From Bacilli bacterium (GTDB lineage Bacteria > Bacillota_I > Bacilli_A > RF39 > UBA660), in assembly GCA_017528315.1 (NCBI GenBank), contig JAFXOW010000073.1, forward strand, positions 1 to 60,218: 60,218 nucleotides of DNA. Direction: 5' to 3'. This document shows, one piece after another, positions 25,672 to 34,621 of this stretch. The notes below the pieces were generated by a model that made no database searches, was not told the DNA's origin, and saw only the letters and a program-made list of their open reading frames with translations. Positions within the stretch are counted from its first letter, which is position 1; each line of letters begins with the position of its first letter. Both the position numbers and the translations under genes were made by a program.

Positions 25672-26935
25672 ATATACTTCCCTCCAATATTAAATTATCT
25701 ATTTTTTTTATTTTTACTTTTACTATTTTATTACTTGAAATATTACCATCTATTCTTACTTTTAAGAAATTATCAGTATGACCAATGGAAAAATTATCAT
25801 TATTAGTTTCTACTAATACTTCTAAAATATCTCCTATAAAAGTTTTCATATATTCTTGTTCTAATTTGTTACTTAACTCTACTAATTTCTGAACTCTATC
25901 TTTTTTTATATTTTCTGGTATTTGATTATCCATTGTTTCCGCTTTGGTTCCATGTCTTACTGAAAATGGGAATACATGTATTTTAGAAAACTCTATTTCT
26001 TTACATAATTCTAAAGTTTCATTAAATAATTTTTCTGATTCTGAAGGAAATCCAACTATAACATCAGTCGAAATTGCAATACCTGGTCTAATACTTCTAA
26101 TAGTATTAATTTTTTCTCTATAATAATTAGTTAAATACTTACGATTCATTGCTTTCAAAATGGTATCACTTCCTGCTTGAAGAGGAATATGCATATGATT
26201 TACTATCTTTTTTTCAGTTTTTAAAACATTTAAAAAATCATCATTTAATTCAGTTATTTCAATTGAAGAAATTCGCAATCTTTTTAAACCATCTATTTTA
26301 CATATTCTTCTTAATAATTCAGGAAAAGTTGTATCTAAATCACTTCCAAAATGACCAGTATGAATTCCAGTTAAAACTATTTCTTGATAACCATTATTAA
26401 CTAAAGTAGTTATTTCCTCTATAACTCTATCAGGATTTTTGCTTCTTTGACGACCCCTTGTATAAGGAATTATACAATAGGAACAAAAATTTTCACACCC
26501 ATCTTGAATCTTCACATATGCTCTAGTATGATCATGCATAGTTTCAATAAACATGTCTTCAAATTCAAGATCAAAGTCTGAATATAATTTTTTTTCTTTT
26601 TGATGATTTTTCATATATGTTTCAACAAGTTCTACAACTTTTGATTTATCTTTATTACCTATAATAATACTTACTTTATCATTTTCATAATCTTTATGTG
26701 CTTCAATCATACATCCCATAACAACAACAATAGCACGAGGGTTTTCTCTAGTTATTTTATTAATTACTTTTCTTGATTTGGCATCACTCGTATTAGTAAC
26801 ACTACAAGTATTAATAATATAAATATCAGCTATATCATGAGTTATTTCATAACCTTTTTCTTCAAATTTAGATAAAACAAATTCTGATTCATAAGCATTA
26901 ACTTTACAACCAAGTGTAATAGCTTTAACTTTCAT
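25655..26935 (-). CDS. mtaB: tRNA ms2t6A37 methylthiotransferase MtaB
   Basis: 426 aa. N-terminal methylthiotransferase domain with GCKVNAYES and cysteines for the second cluster, radical-SAM domain with C-x3-C-x2-C in CENFCSYCIIPYTRGRQRS, and a C-terminal TRAM-like segment. It adds a methylthio group to t6A37 of tRNAs that read ANN codons. It overlaps the 132-aa gene upstream by eleven bases and comEB downstream by 17 bases, so the three form one operon. Confidence 0.92.
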   Translation of the reverse strand: MKVKAITLGCKVNAYESEFVLSKFEEKGYEITHDIADIYIINTCSVTNTSDAKSRKVINKITRENPRAIVVVMGCMIEAHKDYENDKVSIIIGNKDKSKVVELVETYMKNHQKEKKLYSDFDLEFEDMFIETMHDHTRAYVKIQDGCENFCSYCIIPYTRGRQRSKNPDRVIEEITTLVNNGYQEIVLTGIHTGHFGSDLDTTFPELLRRICKIDGLKRLRISSIEITELNDDFLNVLKTEKKIVNHMHIPLQAGSDTILKAMNRKYLTNYYREKINTIRSIRPGIAISTDVIVGFPSESEKLFNETLELCKEIEFSKIHVFPFSVRHGTKAETMDNQIPENIKKDRVQKLVELSNKLEQEYMKTFIGDILEVLVETNNDNFSIGHTDNFLKVRIDGNISSNKIVKVKIKKIDNLILEGSIYEESK

Positions 26936-27320
26936 ATTTTTTCCTTTTTACTTTTACGGGAACCTCTATAAAGTATTCTTCACGTTCAATATTTTTCATA
27001 GCATTTTTAAAATTAGGTTCAATTCGATTGTTTTTTCTCTCATAATATAGATCCCAAGATTTCTTTAAATTATGATACTCAGCAACCATAAGCCAATTTA
27101 TAAATCTAGAGATATCATCTAAATTACAATCATTTTTTAAAACGTAATTAAGATTTTTAAATTCGATGTACTTATCTATTTCTTGCATTTTTAATTCATC
27201 ATGACTAAATTTTTTCCCTCTCATTCTTTCTATTGCAATAAAATGTCTTACTAAATGTGAGGATAAATGATTTCCAAACACATAATATCCACTTGCTAAA
27301 ATTTGATCAAAGATGTTCAT
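26925..27320 (-). CDS. hypothetical protein, 131 aa
   Basis: Not recognised. Basic, soluble, mostly helical. The N-terminus (IFDQILASGYYVFGNHLSSHLVRHFIAIERMRG) may be an amphipathic helix with His residues and the C-terminus is Lys/Arg-rich. The ATG 27320 follows GGGAGGAATT; the in-frame start 15 bases upstream is inside the ribosome site. It overlaps mtaB. Confidence 0.65.
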   Translation of the reverse strand: MNIFDQILASGYYVFGNHLSSHLVRHFIAIERMRGKKFSHDELKMQEIDKYIEFKNLNYVLKNDCNLDDISRFINWLMVAEYHNLKKSWDLYYERKNNRIEPNFKNAMKNIEREEYFIEVPVKVKRKKYES

Positions 27321-27364
27321 AATAATTCCTCCCATAACAGTATATTATAAAGGAAAAAGAAAAA

Positions 27365-28228
27365 TCAATCAAGATTTTTCTTTAAATCATTTAATATTGT
27401 CAAAAATTCATTTGTCTTTCTTATTTCCTTATCAAGTTTTTCAAGGTTAGCTGTATTTTCAAGTTGAATTTCTGCTAAATCTTGAACTGATTGATTAGTA
27501 TCATTTTCATATCCTACAATTGGTGACAAGTATGGTGTACTAGTAAAATCACCCTTATAAGCTTCATCAACCGATATAATATTAATTTCATCACTAACAC
27601 TTTTCTCATTCTTAAGAGGCTGTTCACACATATTCATAATCTCTGTAATTGAAATAGGCTCATCACCACTATCAACATTTACAATATTTAATTGTTTAGT
27701 TGTTTCTAATAATTCTTGATAACTAATAATAGCATTTTCTTCTTCAATTGCTTCTAAATCATATAAAGTATCCTCTAAAGACTTTGGATTTTTTAATGAT
27801 TCTTCAATTTCTAATAATTCAAGTTTAGCTTTTTCACAATTATCTAATTTTTCTTCTTCTACTTCTATTACTAAAGGTTCAATATTATCAACTTTCTGTT
27901 CTATTTTTTTACTATCAACTTCTAATGATTCTACCTCATCTAAATTTTCATTCTTTCTTATAGGAACAACATCCATATCTAAAGTTTCAACAACTTGAGT
28001 TTCAACTTTTAAAGATTCTTCTTTATTTAACTTTTGTATTTCAATATTATCTTCAATATTTTGAATTAATTTCTCATCAAAAGCATCTTCTATAATTCTA
28101 CTTTCTTTTCTTTTACGAGAAACGATATCCCAAATAGTCAACATTAAAACAATAAATATTAATGATCCTATTACTCCACCTATTATTAATAATTCCTTTG
28201 TTGTAAATAAATTAAGAATTAAATCCAT
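27365..28228 (-). CDS. hypothetical membrane-anchored acidic protein
   Basis: 287 aa. One membrane helix (about 12-36) is followed by a short basic stop-transfer patch and a long Glu/Asp/Ile/Leu-rich region that is probably extended or coiled coil, ending in a helix ENTANLEKLDKEIRKTNEFL. No known domain is recognised. Start ATG 28228 follows GAGGTGAT, which includes the TGA stop of rsmE. Linked to rsmE, it lies before the 131-aa gene, mtaB and comEB. Confidence 0.65.
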   Translation of the reverse strand: MDLILNLFTTKELLIIGGVIGSLIFIVLMLTIWDIVSRKRKESRIIEDAFDEKLIQNIEDNIEIQKLNKEESLKVETQVVETLDMDVVPIRKNENLDEVESLEVDSKKIEQKVDNIEPLVIEVEEEKLDNCEKAKLELLEIEESLKNPKSLEDTLYDLEAIEEENAIISYQELLETTKQLNIVNVDSGDEPISITEIMNMCEQPLKNEKSVSDEINIISVDEAYKGDFTSTPYLSPIVGYENDTNQSVQDLAEIQLENTANLEKLDKEIRKTNEFLTILNDLKKNLD

Positions 28229-28233
28229 TTTAA

Positions 28234-28953
28234 TCACCTCTCAAATTCATAATTTATCATACTTAAGACTGCTAAAGCTGTGGTTTCTGTTCTTAGTACT
28301 AAGTTACCTAAAGATGTACTAATAAAGCCATTTTGAATTAACAATTCTTCCTCTTTATTAGTAAATCCACCTTCAGGACCTACTACTATAATCATAGTAT
28401 CATAGTTCTTATTATTTTGCAAAACGTTTTTTAGACTTGTTGACATTTCGTTTACAGTACATAAAATTTTTAAATCATAGGGATGTTTTATTAACTCATT
28501 AATATCCATTACTTTTTCTATAATGGGTACATTATTTCTTTTTGATTGACGACTTGCATCATAGACAATTCTCTCCCACCGAGTTATTTTTTTATTAAAA
28601 TCTTTATCATTCCCTTTAATAATACTATTAACAGTTTTTAAAGAAATAAAACTATAAGCACCAAGTTCGGTTCCCTTTTGCAAAATTAAATCCATTTTAT
28701 TTTCGCTAACTAAACTTTGACAAATAGTTACTTTAGGTATTTTAGTCTCATTAACAGTTCTTTCTATTTTCCTAATAATTACTAAAATAACTGGATTAAA
28801 ATCTACTATTTTGGTTAAATATACTTCTTCATTATAAATAACTTCTATATTTTCTTCTTTTTTCATTCTCATTACATTTAATACATGATGGGAGTCTTTT
28901 TCATCTAATTGAAATGTATTATCCACTTTTTTGTTTACAAAATATCTTTGCAT
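28234..28953 (-). CDS. rsmE: 16S rRNA (uracil1498-N3)-methyltransferase
   Basis: 239 aa SPOUT-class methyltransferase. N-terminal PUA-like part (QRYFVN...DSHHVLNVMRMK), and the knotted C-terminal domain with VTICQSLVSENKMDLILQKGTELG, ASRQSKRNNVPII, VVGPEGGFTNKEE and LVLRTETTALAVLSMI, the RsmE signatures. It methylates U1498 of 16S rRNA. Confidence 0.95.
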   Translation of the reverse strand: MQRYFVNKKVDNTFQLDEKDSHHVLNVMRMKKEENIEVIYNEEVYLTKIVDFNPVILVIIRKIERTVNETKIPKVTICQSLVSENKMDLILQKGTELGAYSFISLKTVNSIIKGNDKDFNKKITRWERIVYDASRQSKRNNVPIIEKVMDINELIKHPYDLKILCTVNEMSTSLKNVLQNNKNYDTMIIVVGPEGGFTNKEEELLIQNGFISTSLGNLVLRTETTALAVLSMINYEFER

Positions 28954-29041
28954 ATAACCACCTCATTAATTATAAATTATTTTATATTTTTTTACAATAA
29001 ATATAACCAATTACAACAATAAAATACCGTTTTGATTAAAG

Positions 29042-29073
29042 AAAAAGTTATTAGTGAAACTCACTAATAACCT
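29042..29073 (-). terminator. terminator of thrS
   Basis: GTTATTAGTGA pairs with TCACTAATAAC over a 3-base loop, followed by TTTTTC on the minus strand, three bases past the thrS stop. Confidence 0.85.
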
Positions 29074-29075
29074 CT

Positions 29076-30827
29076 TTAATTTTTATTTTTAATTTTTTCT
29101 TTTAATAAATTAACAAATTCATCAATACTTAAATTTGTCGTATCTTGCTTACTATACAATCTATAACTAATTGTTCTATTGTCTTTCTCAATATCACCTA
29201 AAATTAAAGTCATTGGAATTTTTTTAGTTTGACTTTCACGCATTTTAAATCCTAGTTTTTCATTACGATCATCTAAATTAACTCTTATACCATTATCTTC
29301 AAGTATACTCTTTATTTCTTTAGCATATTCTAAATGATATTCTGTATTAACTGGTATGATATTAACTTCCACTGGAGCAAGCCAAAATGGTAGAATTCCC
29401 TTTGTTTCTTCTAAGTAATAAGCAATAGTTCTATCAATTGAACCAAAGATTGCTCTATGAAGTACCACCGGAGTTTTCTTAGTTCCATCTTTATCAATAT
29501 ATTTTAAATCAAATTTCATAGGTAAACAAAAATCTATTTGACAAGTTGAAAGAGAAAAAGCATTTCCAACCGCAGGGCGTACTTGCACATCAAGTTTAGG
29601 TCCATAAAAAGCCGCTTCTCCTATTTTTTCTTCATATGGAATTCCTATATCATTCATTATTTTTCTCAAAGCATCTTCAGCCATTTCCCACATTTCATCA
29701 TCTTGATGATATTTTACTTTATCATTCTTATCTCTTAAACTAAGTTCAAATTTATAATCAGTAATATTCATTTCTTTATAAACTTCTAGAATTAATTCTA
29801 CAACACCTTTAAATTCTTCTTCAATTTGTTCAGGTGTACAAAAAATATGAGAATCATTTTGACAGAATGTTCGAACTCTTTCTATTCCTTTTAAAGCACC
29901 ACTTGCTTCATAACGACAGTCTCTAGCAATTTCAGCAATTCGAAGTGGTAGATCACGATATGAATGCATTTCATAATCGTATATTACCATATGATGTGGA
30001 CAATTCATTGGACGAAGTACATATTCTTCATCCTCTACCTGCATAATAGGAAACATTGAGTCACGGTAATGCTCTAAATGACCAGATGTTTTATATAAGT
30101 TAACATTCCCAAGAGGTGGAGTTTGAACATGTAAATATCCCCTTTTAATTTCTTTATCACGAATATAATTTTCAAGTAAATTCCATAAAATAAAACCATT
30201 AGGTAAATACATTGGAAGTCCTCTTCCAACTAGATCAGACATCATATAAATTCCCATTTCTTTACCTATTTTTCGATGATCTCTTTGTTTTGCTTCTTCA
30301 AGTTCTTGTAAATGTTTTTCCAAGTCTTCCGGATTATCAAAAACTATTCCATATACTCTTTGAAGCATTTTGTTTTTTGAATCTCCTTTATAATAAGCTC
30401 CACTTATTTTTAATAATTTAAAGTTTTTTAATTCTTTAACAGAGTCAACATGTGGTCCTCGACAAAGATCTGTAAAATCTCCTTGAGTATAGCAAGAAAT
30501 AATAGTATCCTTATCCATATCATTTATTAAATCTATTTTATAAGGATTATCTTGAAACTTCTCTAAAGCTTCATTCTTAGTTAATTCATGTCTTACTATT
30601 TTTTTACCATCTTTAACTATTTTTTTCATTTCACGTTCTATTTTTGGCAAATCTTCTTCCGTTAATTTAATATCACCTAAATCAATATCATAGTAAAAAC
30701 CTTCTTCAATAACTGGACCTACCCAAAACAAAGCATTCGGATACAAATGTTTAATTGCTTGAGCAAGTAAATGGGCACCACTATGATTTAATACACTTAA
30801 TCTTTCATTTTCTTTAATATTTATCAT
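29076..30827 (-). CDS. thrS: threonyl-tRNA synthetase without TGS domain
   Basis: 583 aa, class II synthetase. It begins directly at the second (editing) domain (SGAHLLAQAIKHLYP with the HxxxH site; CRGPHV) and lacks the about 60-residue TGS domain normally at the N-terminus. Catalytic core with PMNCPHHM, RDCRYEASGALKGIERVRTF, and VVLHRAIFGS (zinc ligands Cys, His, His), then the anticodon-binding domain. AAGGAGG lies just before the ATG, so the short start is real. A T-box with a Thr specifier controls it. Confidence 0.95.
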   Translation of the reverse strand: MINIKENERLSVLNHSGAHLLAQAIKHLYPNALFWVGPVIEEGFYYDIDLGDIKLTEEDLPKIEREMKKIVKDGKKIVRHELTKNEALEKFQDNPYKIDLINDMDKDTIISCYTQGDFTDLCRGPHVDSVKELKNFKLLKISGAYYKGDSKNKMLQRVYGIVFDNPEDLEKHLQELEEAKQRDHRKIGKEMGIYMMSDLVGRGLPMYLPNGFILWNLLENYIRDKEIKRGYLHVQTPPLGNVNLYKTSGHLEHYRDSMFPIMQVEDEEYVLRPMNCPHHMVIYDYEMHSYRDLPLRIAEIARDCRYEASGALKGIERVRTFCQNDSHIFCTPEQIEEEFKGVVELILEVYKEMNITDYKFELSLRDKNDKVKYHQDDEMWEMAEDALRKIMNDIGIPYEEKIGEAAFYGPKLDVQVRPAVGNAFSLSTCQIDFCLPMKFDLKYIDKDGTKKTPVVLHRAIFGSIDRTIAYYLEETKGILPFWLAPVEVNIIPVNTEYHLEYAKEIKSILEDNGIRVNLDDRNEKLGFKMRESQTKKIPMTLILGDIEKDNRTISYRLYSKQDTTNLSIDEFVNLLKEKIKNKN

Positions 30828-30839
30828 AAATCCTCCTTA

Positions 30840-31037
30840 TATATAAAAAAGAATGGTCCAAAGAAGTCTCATGACGGTACCATTCTTAATTTAACTTTCT
30901 TTTTTAACGAACATAGTCCGGAAATCTCTTTCGAGTTCTATTCATAGGTAGTAATCTATAAATTGTTTATTAGTTTACACCAACCACTAACTCTCTTTAA
31001 AACTTAATTCATAAATCATGTCCTAATCAACATATTT
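30840..31037 (-). ncRNA. T-box riboswitch of thrS
   Basis: Contains the stem I loop GGTTGGTG, the T-box core GAATGGTACCG (30875-30885) and a terminator AAGAATGGTACC...GGACCATTCTT followed by a T-run. In the specifier region ATTACTACC the ACT at 30950-30952, followed by A, is the best Thr specifier; the overlapping ACC is an alternative. Confidence 0.88.
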
Positions 31038-31043
31038 AAAATT

Positions 31044-31071
31044 ATTATATCATGACTTTTTTATTTGTCAA
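31044..31071 (-). promoter_or_regulatory. promoter of the thrS leader
   Basis: TTGACA (31066-31071), 16-base spacer, TATAAT (31044-31049) on the minus strand, overlapping the stop of the upstream gene. Confidence 0.75.
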
Positions 31072-32534
31072 TTACTTGTTTCACTTAAACCTTCTATAAT
31101 CTTAACACAATTATTAACAGCTTCTAGACTCTCATCTCCTCCAACACTTAATAAATTACCTATTAAAACAATTATGGTTGGTGTTAAGAATACAAGTGCA
31201 GCTGCAATAGCCCTTTTGATAAATCTCTTAAAGGCATTTTGCATTCCTTCTTTATCCTCTGTAAATATTACCTTAGCAAAATCAATTGTAGTAAGTAAAA
31301 TTAATAAAATAGGAACAGCAATTCTTATAAACATAAACACATTAGCATCTAACCAATCCAAAAAATTTGAACCAAATAATTCTTTACAATCTTTATATGC
31401 CTCTTCTTTTACTTCTGTTATTCCTACTACAGAACTTCTATAAGTCTTAACAATATTATCTTTATTTTTAGGTAACTCTTTTAAAAATTCATATGATCCA
31501 TTTTTATAATTAACTAGATATTTAGGAGTATTTGTTCCACTTTTAAATACACTTAAATAATTATTTTTATTTTTTACTGTAATTTCTTGATCAGCTAGAT
31601 TGGTTACTTTCAAAGTTCCTGTTGAATCTTTTAAAACTGAAACTATTAATGTATCAGTACCACCACTTATTAACACATATCGATACGACTTTGCTGCATC
31701 ATGACTATAATAAGGTGATACATCAGTTCTATAATAACATAATTTATTATCATATGGACAATTATCAGCATCTAGTATTTTAAATGTCGTTATTGATTCA
31801 TTTAATTTTATTACTGAAGGACAACTGTCAAAGGAATTTGTCACAATATCATCAAGTCTTAATTTATGAAATGTCCCACTATTGTTAACTTGATATCCAT
31901 GTCCATCCCACTTGCCTTTATAAAAAGTAAATGTGTATGTTGAATTACTATAACTACTATTTTTATAATCGCATTTAATATATGTATTCGTCTCGCTTTG
32001 AGGTGTTTGAGCATTAGTACTTTGCAAATCATATGTCGTTTTTGATGTAAAAGTATTCACTATAGAAGAGTAATTGGCATCTGTTTGAATTATTTTTAAA
32101 TTTACATCAGTATTATTACTAATAATAGTTCCTTTATTTGAAAATAAAATAATTGGGATTTTCTTGCCATTCATATTATACCCAGCTTCATATTCGGTGC
32201 TCAATACATCTAAATAAGTCGTAAATGGTTTATCACCAGATTTATAATATGTAGTTATTGATTTTGGACAAGCAGATTTTCCTTCATAATTACCACCTAT
32301 TCCAAATGATACTTTATTGTTTACAGAATTAAACCAATTAGCAAAATTAATTGGATAAAAAACTTGCGTCGTTCCATAACTATCTGTATATTGAGAACGA
32401 AGTGTATTTATATCTTCTATAGAAATAGTTATGGTATCACTTCCATTTTTATAAGTACATGAAAGTGCCTTAACATTCATAACTCCAATAAACATACAAA
32501 TTAAAACTAAAATTAACACTCTTATTTTTTTCAT
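31068..32534 (-). CDS. secreted protein with VirB2-like two-helix tail
   Basis: 488 aa. Signal peptide (1-23), a large extracellular region (about 24-395) rich in Tyr, Ser, Thr and with about ten Cys, and a C-terminal module with two membrane helices (about 399-424 and 441-463) joined by the charged turn TEDKEGMQNAFKRFIKRA. That tail resembles VirB2/TrbC pilin-like helical hairpins. No conjugation genes are near. It sits between dnaB and thrS, where Bacillus has dnaI. The ectodomain is not recognised. Confidence 0.6.
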   Translation of the reverse strand: MKKIRVLILVLICMFIGVMNVKALSCTYKNGSDTITISIEDINTLRSQYTDSYGTTQVFYPINFANWFNSVNNKVSFGIGGNYEGKSACPKSITTYYKSGDKPFTTYLDVLSTEYEAGYNMNGKKIPIILFSNKGTIISNNTDVNLKIIQTDANYSSIVNTFTSKTTYDLQSTNAQTPQSETNTYIKCDYKNSSYSNSTYTFTFYKGKWDGHGYQVNNSGTFHKLRLDDIVTNSFDSCPSVIKLNESITTFKILDADNCPYDNKLCYYRTDVSPYYSHDAAKSYRYVLISGGTDTLIVSVLKDSTGTLKVTNLADQEITVKNKNNYLSVFKSGTNTPKYLVNYKNGSYEFLKELPKNKDNIVKTYRSSVVGITEVKEEAYKDCKELFGSNFLDWLDANVFMFIRIAVPILLILLTTIDFAKVIFTEDKEGMQNAFKRFIKRAIAAALVFLTPTIIVLIGNLLSVGGDESLEAVNNCVKIIEGLSETSN

Positions 32535-32595
32535 AAATTTATAAACCTTTCAACTATATTTATAATATCATAAAAAAGTTAAAAAATAAATCAAA

Positions 32596-33891
32596 TTAAT
32601 TAAATTCTTTTAATAAATCATCAAGTTCTTGTAAGTTAGATTCTTCTTTTTCAATTTTTTTATCAAACCATAATGGTAAACTTTCTAAATCCGTTTTATT
32701 TTTATCAACTTTAACAATATCATTTTTAAATACTATTTTCTTAAATTTCTTGTGTTCTTTCTTACATACTTCCATAGCATCCATTACTGTTTCTACTTTA
32801 AGACGTTTCCATTGACCTATTATAGTTTCTATATAATCTTTATTTAATTTTTTATTATTTACTTTTAAAACGTAATCTATTAAAACATTAATAACTCCTG
32901 GTGATAATTTTTGTTCAATCATTAAAGATTCTATTAATTTTTTATCACGATTAGTTGGTTCTGTATTACCATAACTTTTTCTTAAAAAATCATATGGACT
33001 AGTATTTTCAAATAAATAAACTAATTTAGATAATTTAGAATCATTTCCAAGTGGTGTTTTTAGATACTCTGGTTGTTTATTATAAATTAAAGTTGGTAAT
33101 CTTCCATTATTTTCAAACTGATAAAAATTACGACACAACTTCCTTAGTTCTTCTTTTTCAACTAATCCTCTTTCATTTAAACTGTTTCTAACAAGTCCTT
33201 GCATATTTAAATTATCTATTTTGTAAATATAAGCTAAATTAATAATTAATTCTTTTATTTCCTCATTAAAACATCTATCATTTATTAATCTTTTTGGAAT
33301 ACTTTCTATTAGTAAATTCATATCAAAGTTGCTTTTTATTTCCATATTTCTTGTTGTATCATTAATTATATCAGAATTATCAAATAAAAGATTGGTATTA
33401 GTACTTGTTGTATAAACACTTTCAAAGCTTCTAGTTATATCCGTATAATCTTTAGTATTAATTCTTGATACTTTATAATATTTTTGTAATCTCTGATATT
33501 CTTTAGCACCTATATTATTATATAATACAACATTTAATATAGGATGATTAAAAAATTCATAAGCACCGAGTGGAGAATATAAAACATATAAATATTCATC
33601 TATTTCACTTGTTTTAACAAAACTCTTCATTAGACCTATTCCTTCTAGTTTAACTCGAGCATCAAATATACTTTCTAATTTCAACTGCATAGATGTCATT
33701 AAATGATGATGAGTATAGATATTATTATTTTTATTTAAATCATTAAGCAAAGTTAAATATAAAGAAACTGCACTAAAACCTATAAGAGGTTGATATAAAT
33801 CCGTTAAAATTTTTATTTTATCATTAGTAATAATACCTTTATTATAAACAGAATAAGTATCTGCAGGTGCTAACATAGAATTATTAATCAT
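32596..33891 (-). CDS. dnaB: DnaB/DnaD-type replication initiation protein
   Basis: 431 aa helicase loader of the Gram-positive DnaB/DnaD family, which helps place the replicative helicase at the origin and at stalled forks. N-terminal winged-helix region (DKIKILTDLYQPLIGFSAVSLYLTLL) and a C-terminal DnaD-like domain (PYDFLRKSYGNTEPTNRDKKLIESLM... and DYIETIIGQWKRLKVETVMDAME). ATG 33891 follows AAAGGAGA; the longer in-frame start lies before this site. The usual partner dnaI is not adjacent. Confidence 0.85.
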   Translation of the reverse strand: MINNSMLAPADTYSVYNKGIITNDKIKILTDLYQPLIGFSAVSLYLTLLNDLNKNNNIYTHHHLMTSMQLKLESIFDARVKLEGIGLMKSFVKTSEIDEYLYVLYSPLGAYEFFNHPILNVVLYNNIGAKEYQRLQKYYKVSRINTKDYTDITRSFESVYTTSTNTNLLFDNSDIINDTTRNMEIKSNFDMNLLIESIPKRLINDRCFNEEIKELIINLAYIYKIDNLNMQGLVRNSLNERGLVEKEELRKLCRNFYQFENNGRLPTLIYNKQPEYLKTPLGNDSKLSKLVYLFENTSPYDFLRKSYGNTEPTNRDKKLIESLMIEQKLSPGVINVLIDYVLKVNNKKLNKDYIETIIGQWKRLKVETVMDAMEVCKKEHKKFKKIVFKNDIVKVDKNKTDLESLPLWFDKKIEKEESNLQELDDLLKEFN

Positions 33892-33928
33892 ATAATATTC
33901 TCCTTTCTTATCTCTAGTATACCACACG

Positions 33929-33962
33929 AAAAAAAAAATGCTAGATTAATTATTAGCATTTT
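33929..33962 (-). terminator. terminator after the 208-aa lipoprotein
   Basis: AAAATGCTA pairs with TAGCATTTT over a 9-base loop, and the minus strand continues with a T-run. Confidence 0.75.
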
Positions 33963-33967
33963 ACTTT

Positions 33968-34594
33968 TTAACAACCTTCACTTAAATCACAAGTATTATT
34001 TTGATATTTTTTTAAATGTTCGTAAATATTATTATAAGATTCTTTTTCTTTTTCTTCGGGACTTTCTAGATAACTTTTACCATTTACAATACCCTTTATC
34101 TCTTTATTTTTTACAACCAAAATAGAAGGAGCGTAGATTCTAGTACCAACAATTTCACCATTTACTATATATTCGTCTAAATAATCATTAAGAAGTTCTA
34201 ATATTTTCTTATAGAAATCACTTCCTTCTTTAGTAGTAATAATTTCACCATTTTCATTTATATTTTTTTCATCTCTAATATTTAATATATCTAAATAATA
34301 AATAGTATCGATATCTAAATTATTAGAAGCTTTAATTAAATTACTTAAAATATTTCTAGTATCATTAGACTTACTATATCCCATTAAAACAACCATATCC
34401 TGCTTTTCTTCTAATTTTTTAGCTAATTCTTCATCAGTTATATAAATAAATGGATTTTCACTTGGAATACTAACTTTTGTATATTCCAAATTATTATTTA
34501 AACTTTCATATTCCCCTTTAAACATTATACTATCAGTCGTCCTACATCCAATAATTAATAATAATATAAATATTCCTAAAACAAATTTTTTCAT
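33968..34594 (-). CDS. lipoprotein, possibly thioredoxin-like
   Basis: 208 aa. Lipobox IIGC at Cys 17, then a mature domain with DMVVLMGYSKSNDTRNILSNLIKA, DIDTIYYLDI and APSILVVKNKEIKGIVNG, which resembles a thioredoxin fold (strand, helix, strand, then cis-Pro region AP-S). The position of the CxxC active site is replaced by SKSN, so no redox role is likely. It ends CDLSEGC. ATG 34594 follows GGTGAT. It is the last gene of the unit that starts with the FAD oxidoreductase side of this region. Confidence 0.55.
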   Translation of the reverse strand: MKKFVLGIFILLLIIGCRTTDSIMFKGEYESLNNNLEYTKVSIPSENPFIYITDEELAKKLEEKQDMVVLMGYSKSNDTRNILSNLIKASNNLDIDTIYYLDILNIRDEKNINENGEIITTKEGSDFYKKILELLNDYLDEYIVNGEIVGTRIYAPSILVVKNKEIKGIVNGKSYLESPEEKEKESYNNIYEHLKKYQNNTCDLSEGC

Positions 34595-34621
34595 TAAATC
34601 ACCAGTCATATATTATCATAT

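Noticed and set aside
31068-32534. Part of a conjugative element
   Set aside because: Only the C-terminal two helices resemble VirB2; there is no relaxase, coupling protein or VirB4-like gene in the window.
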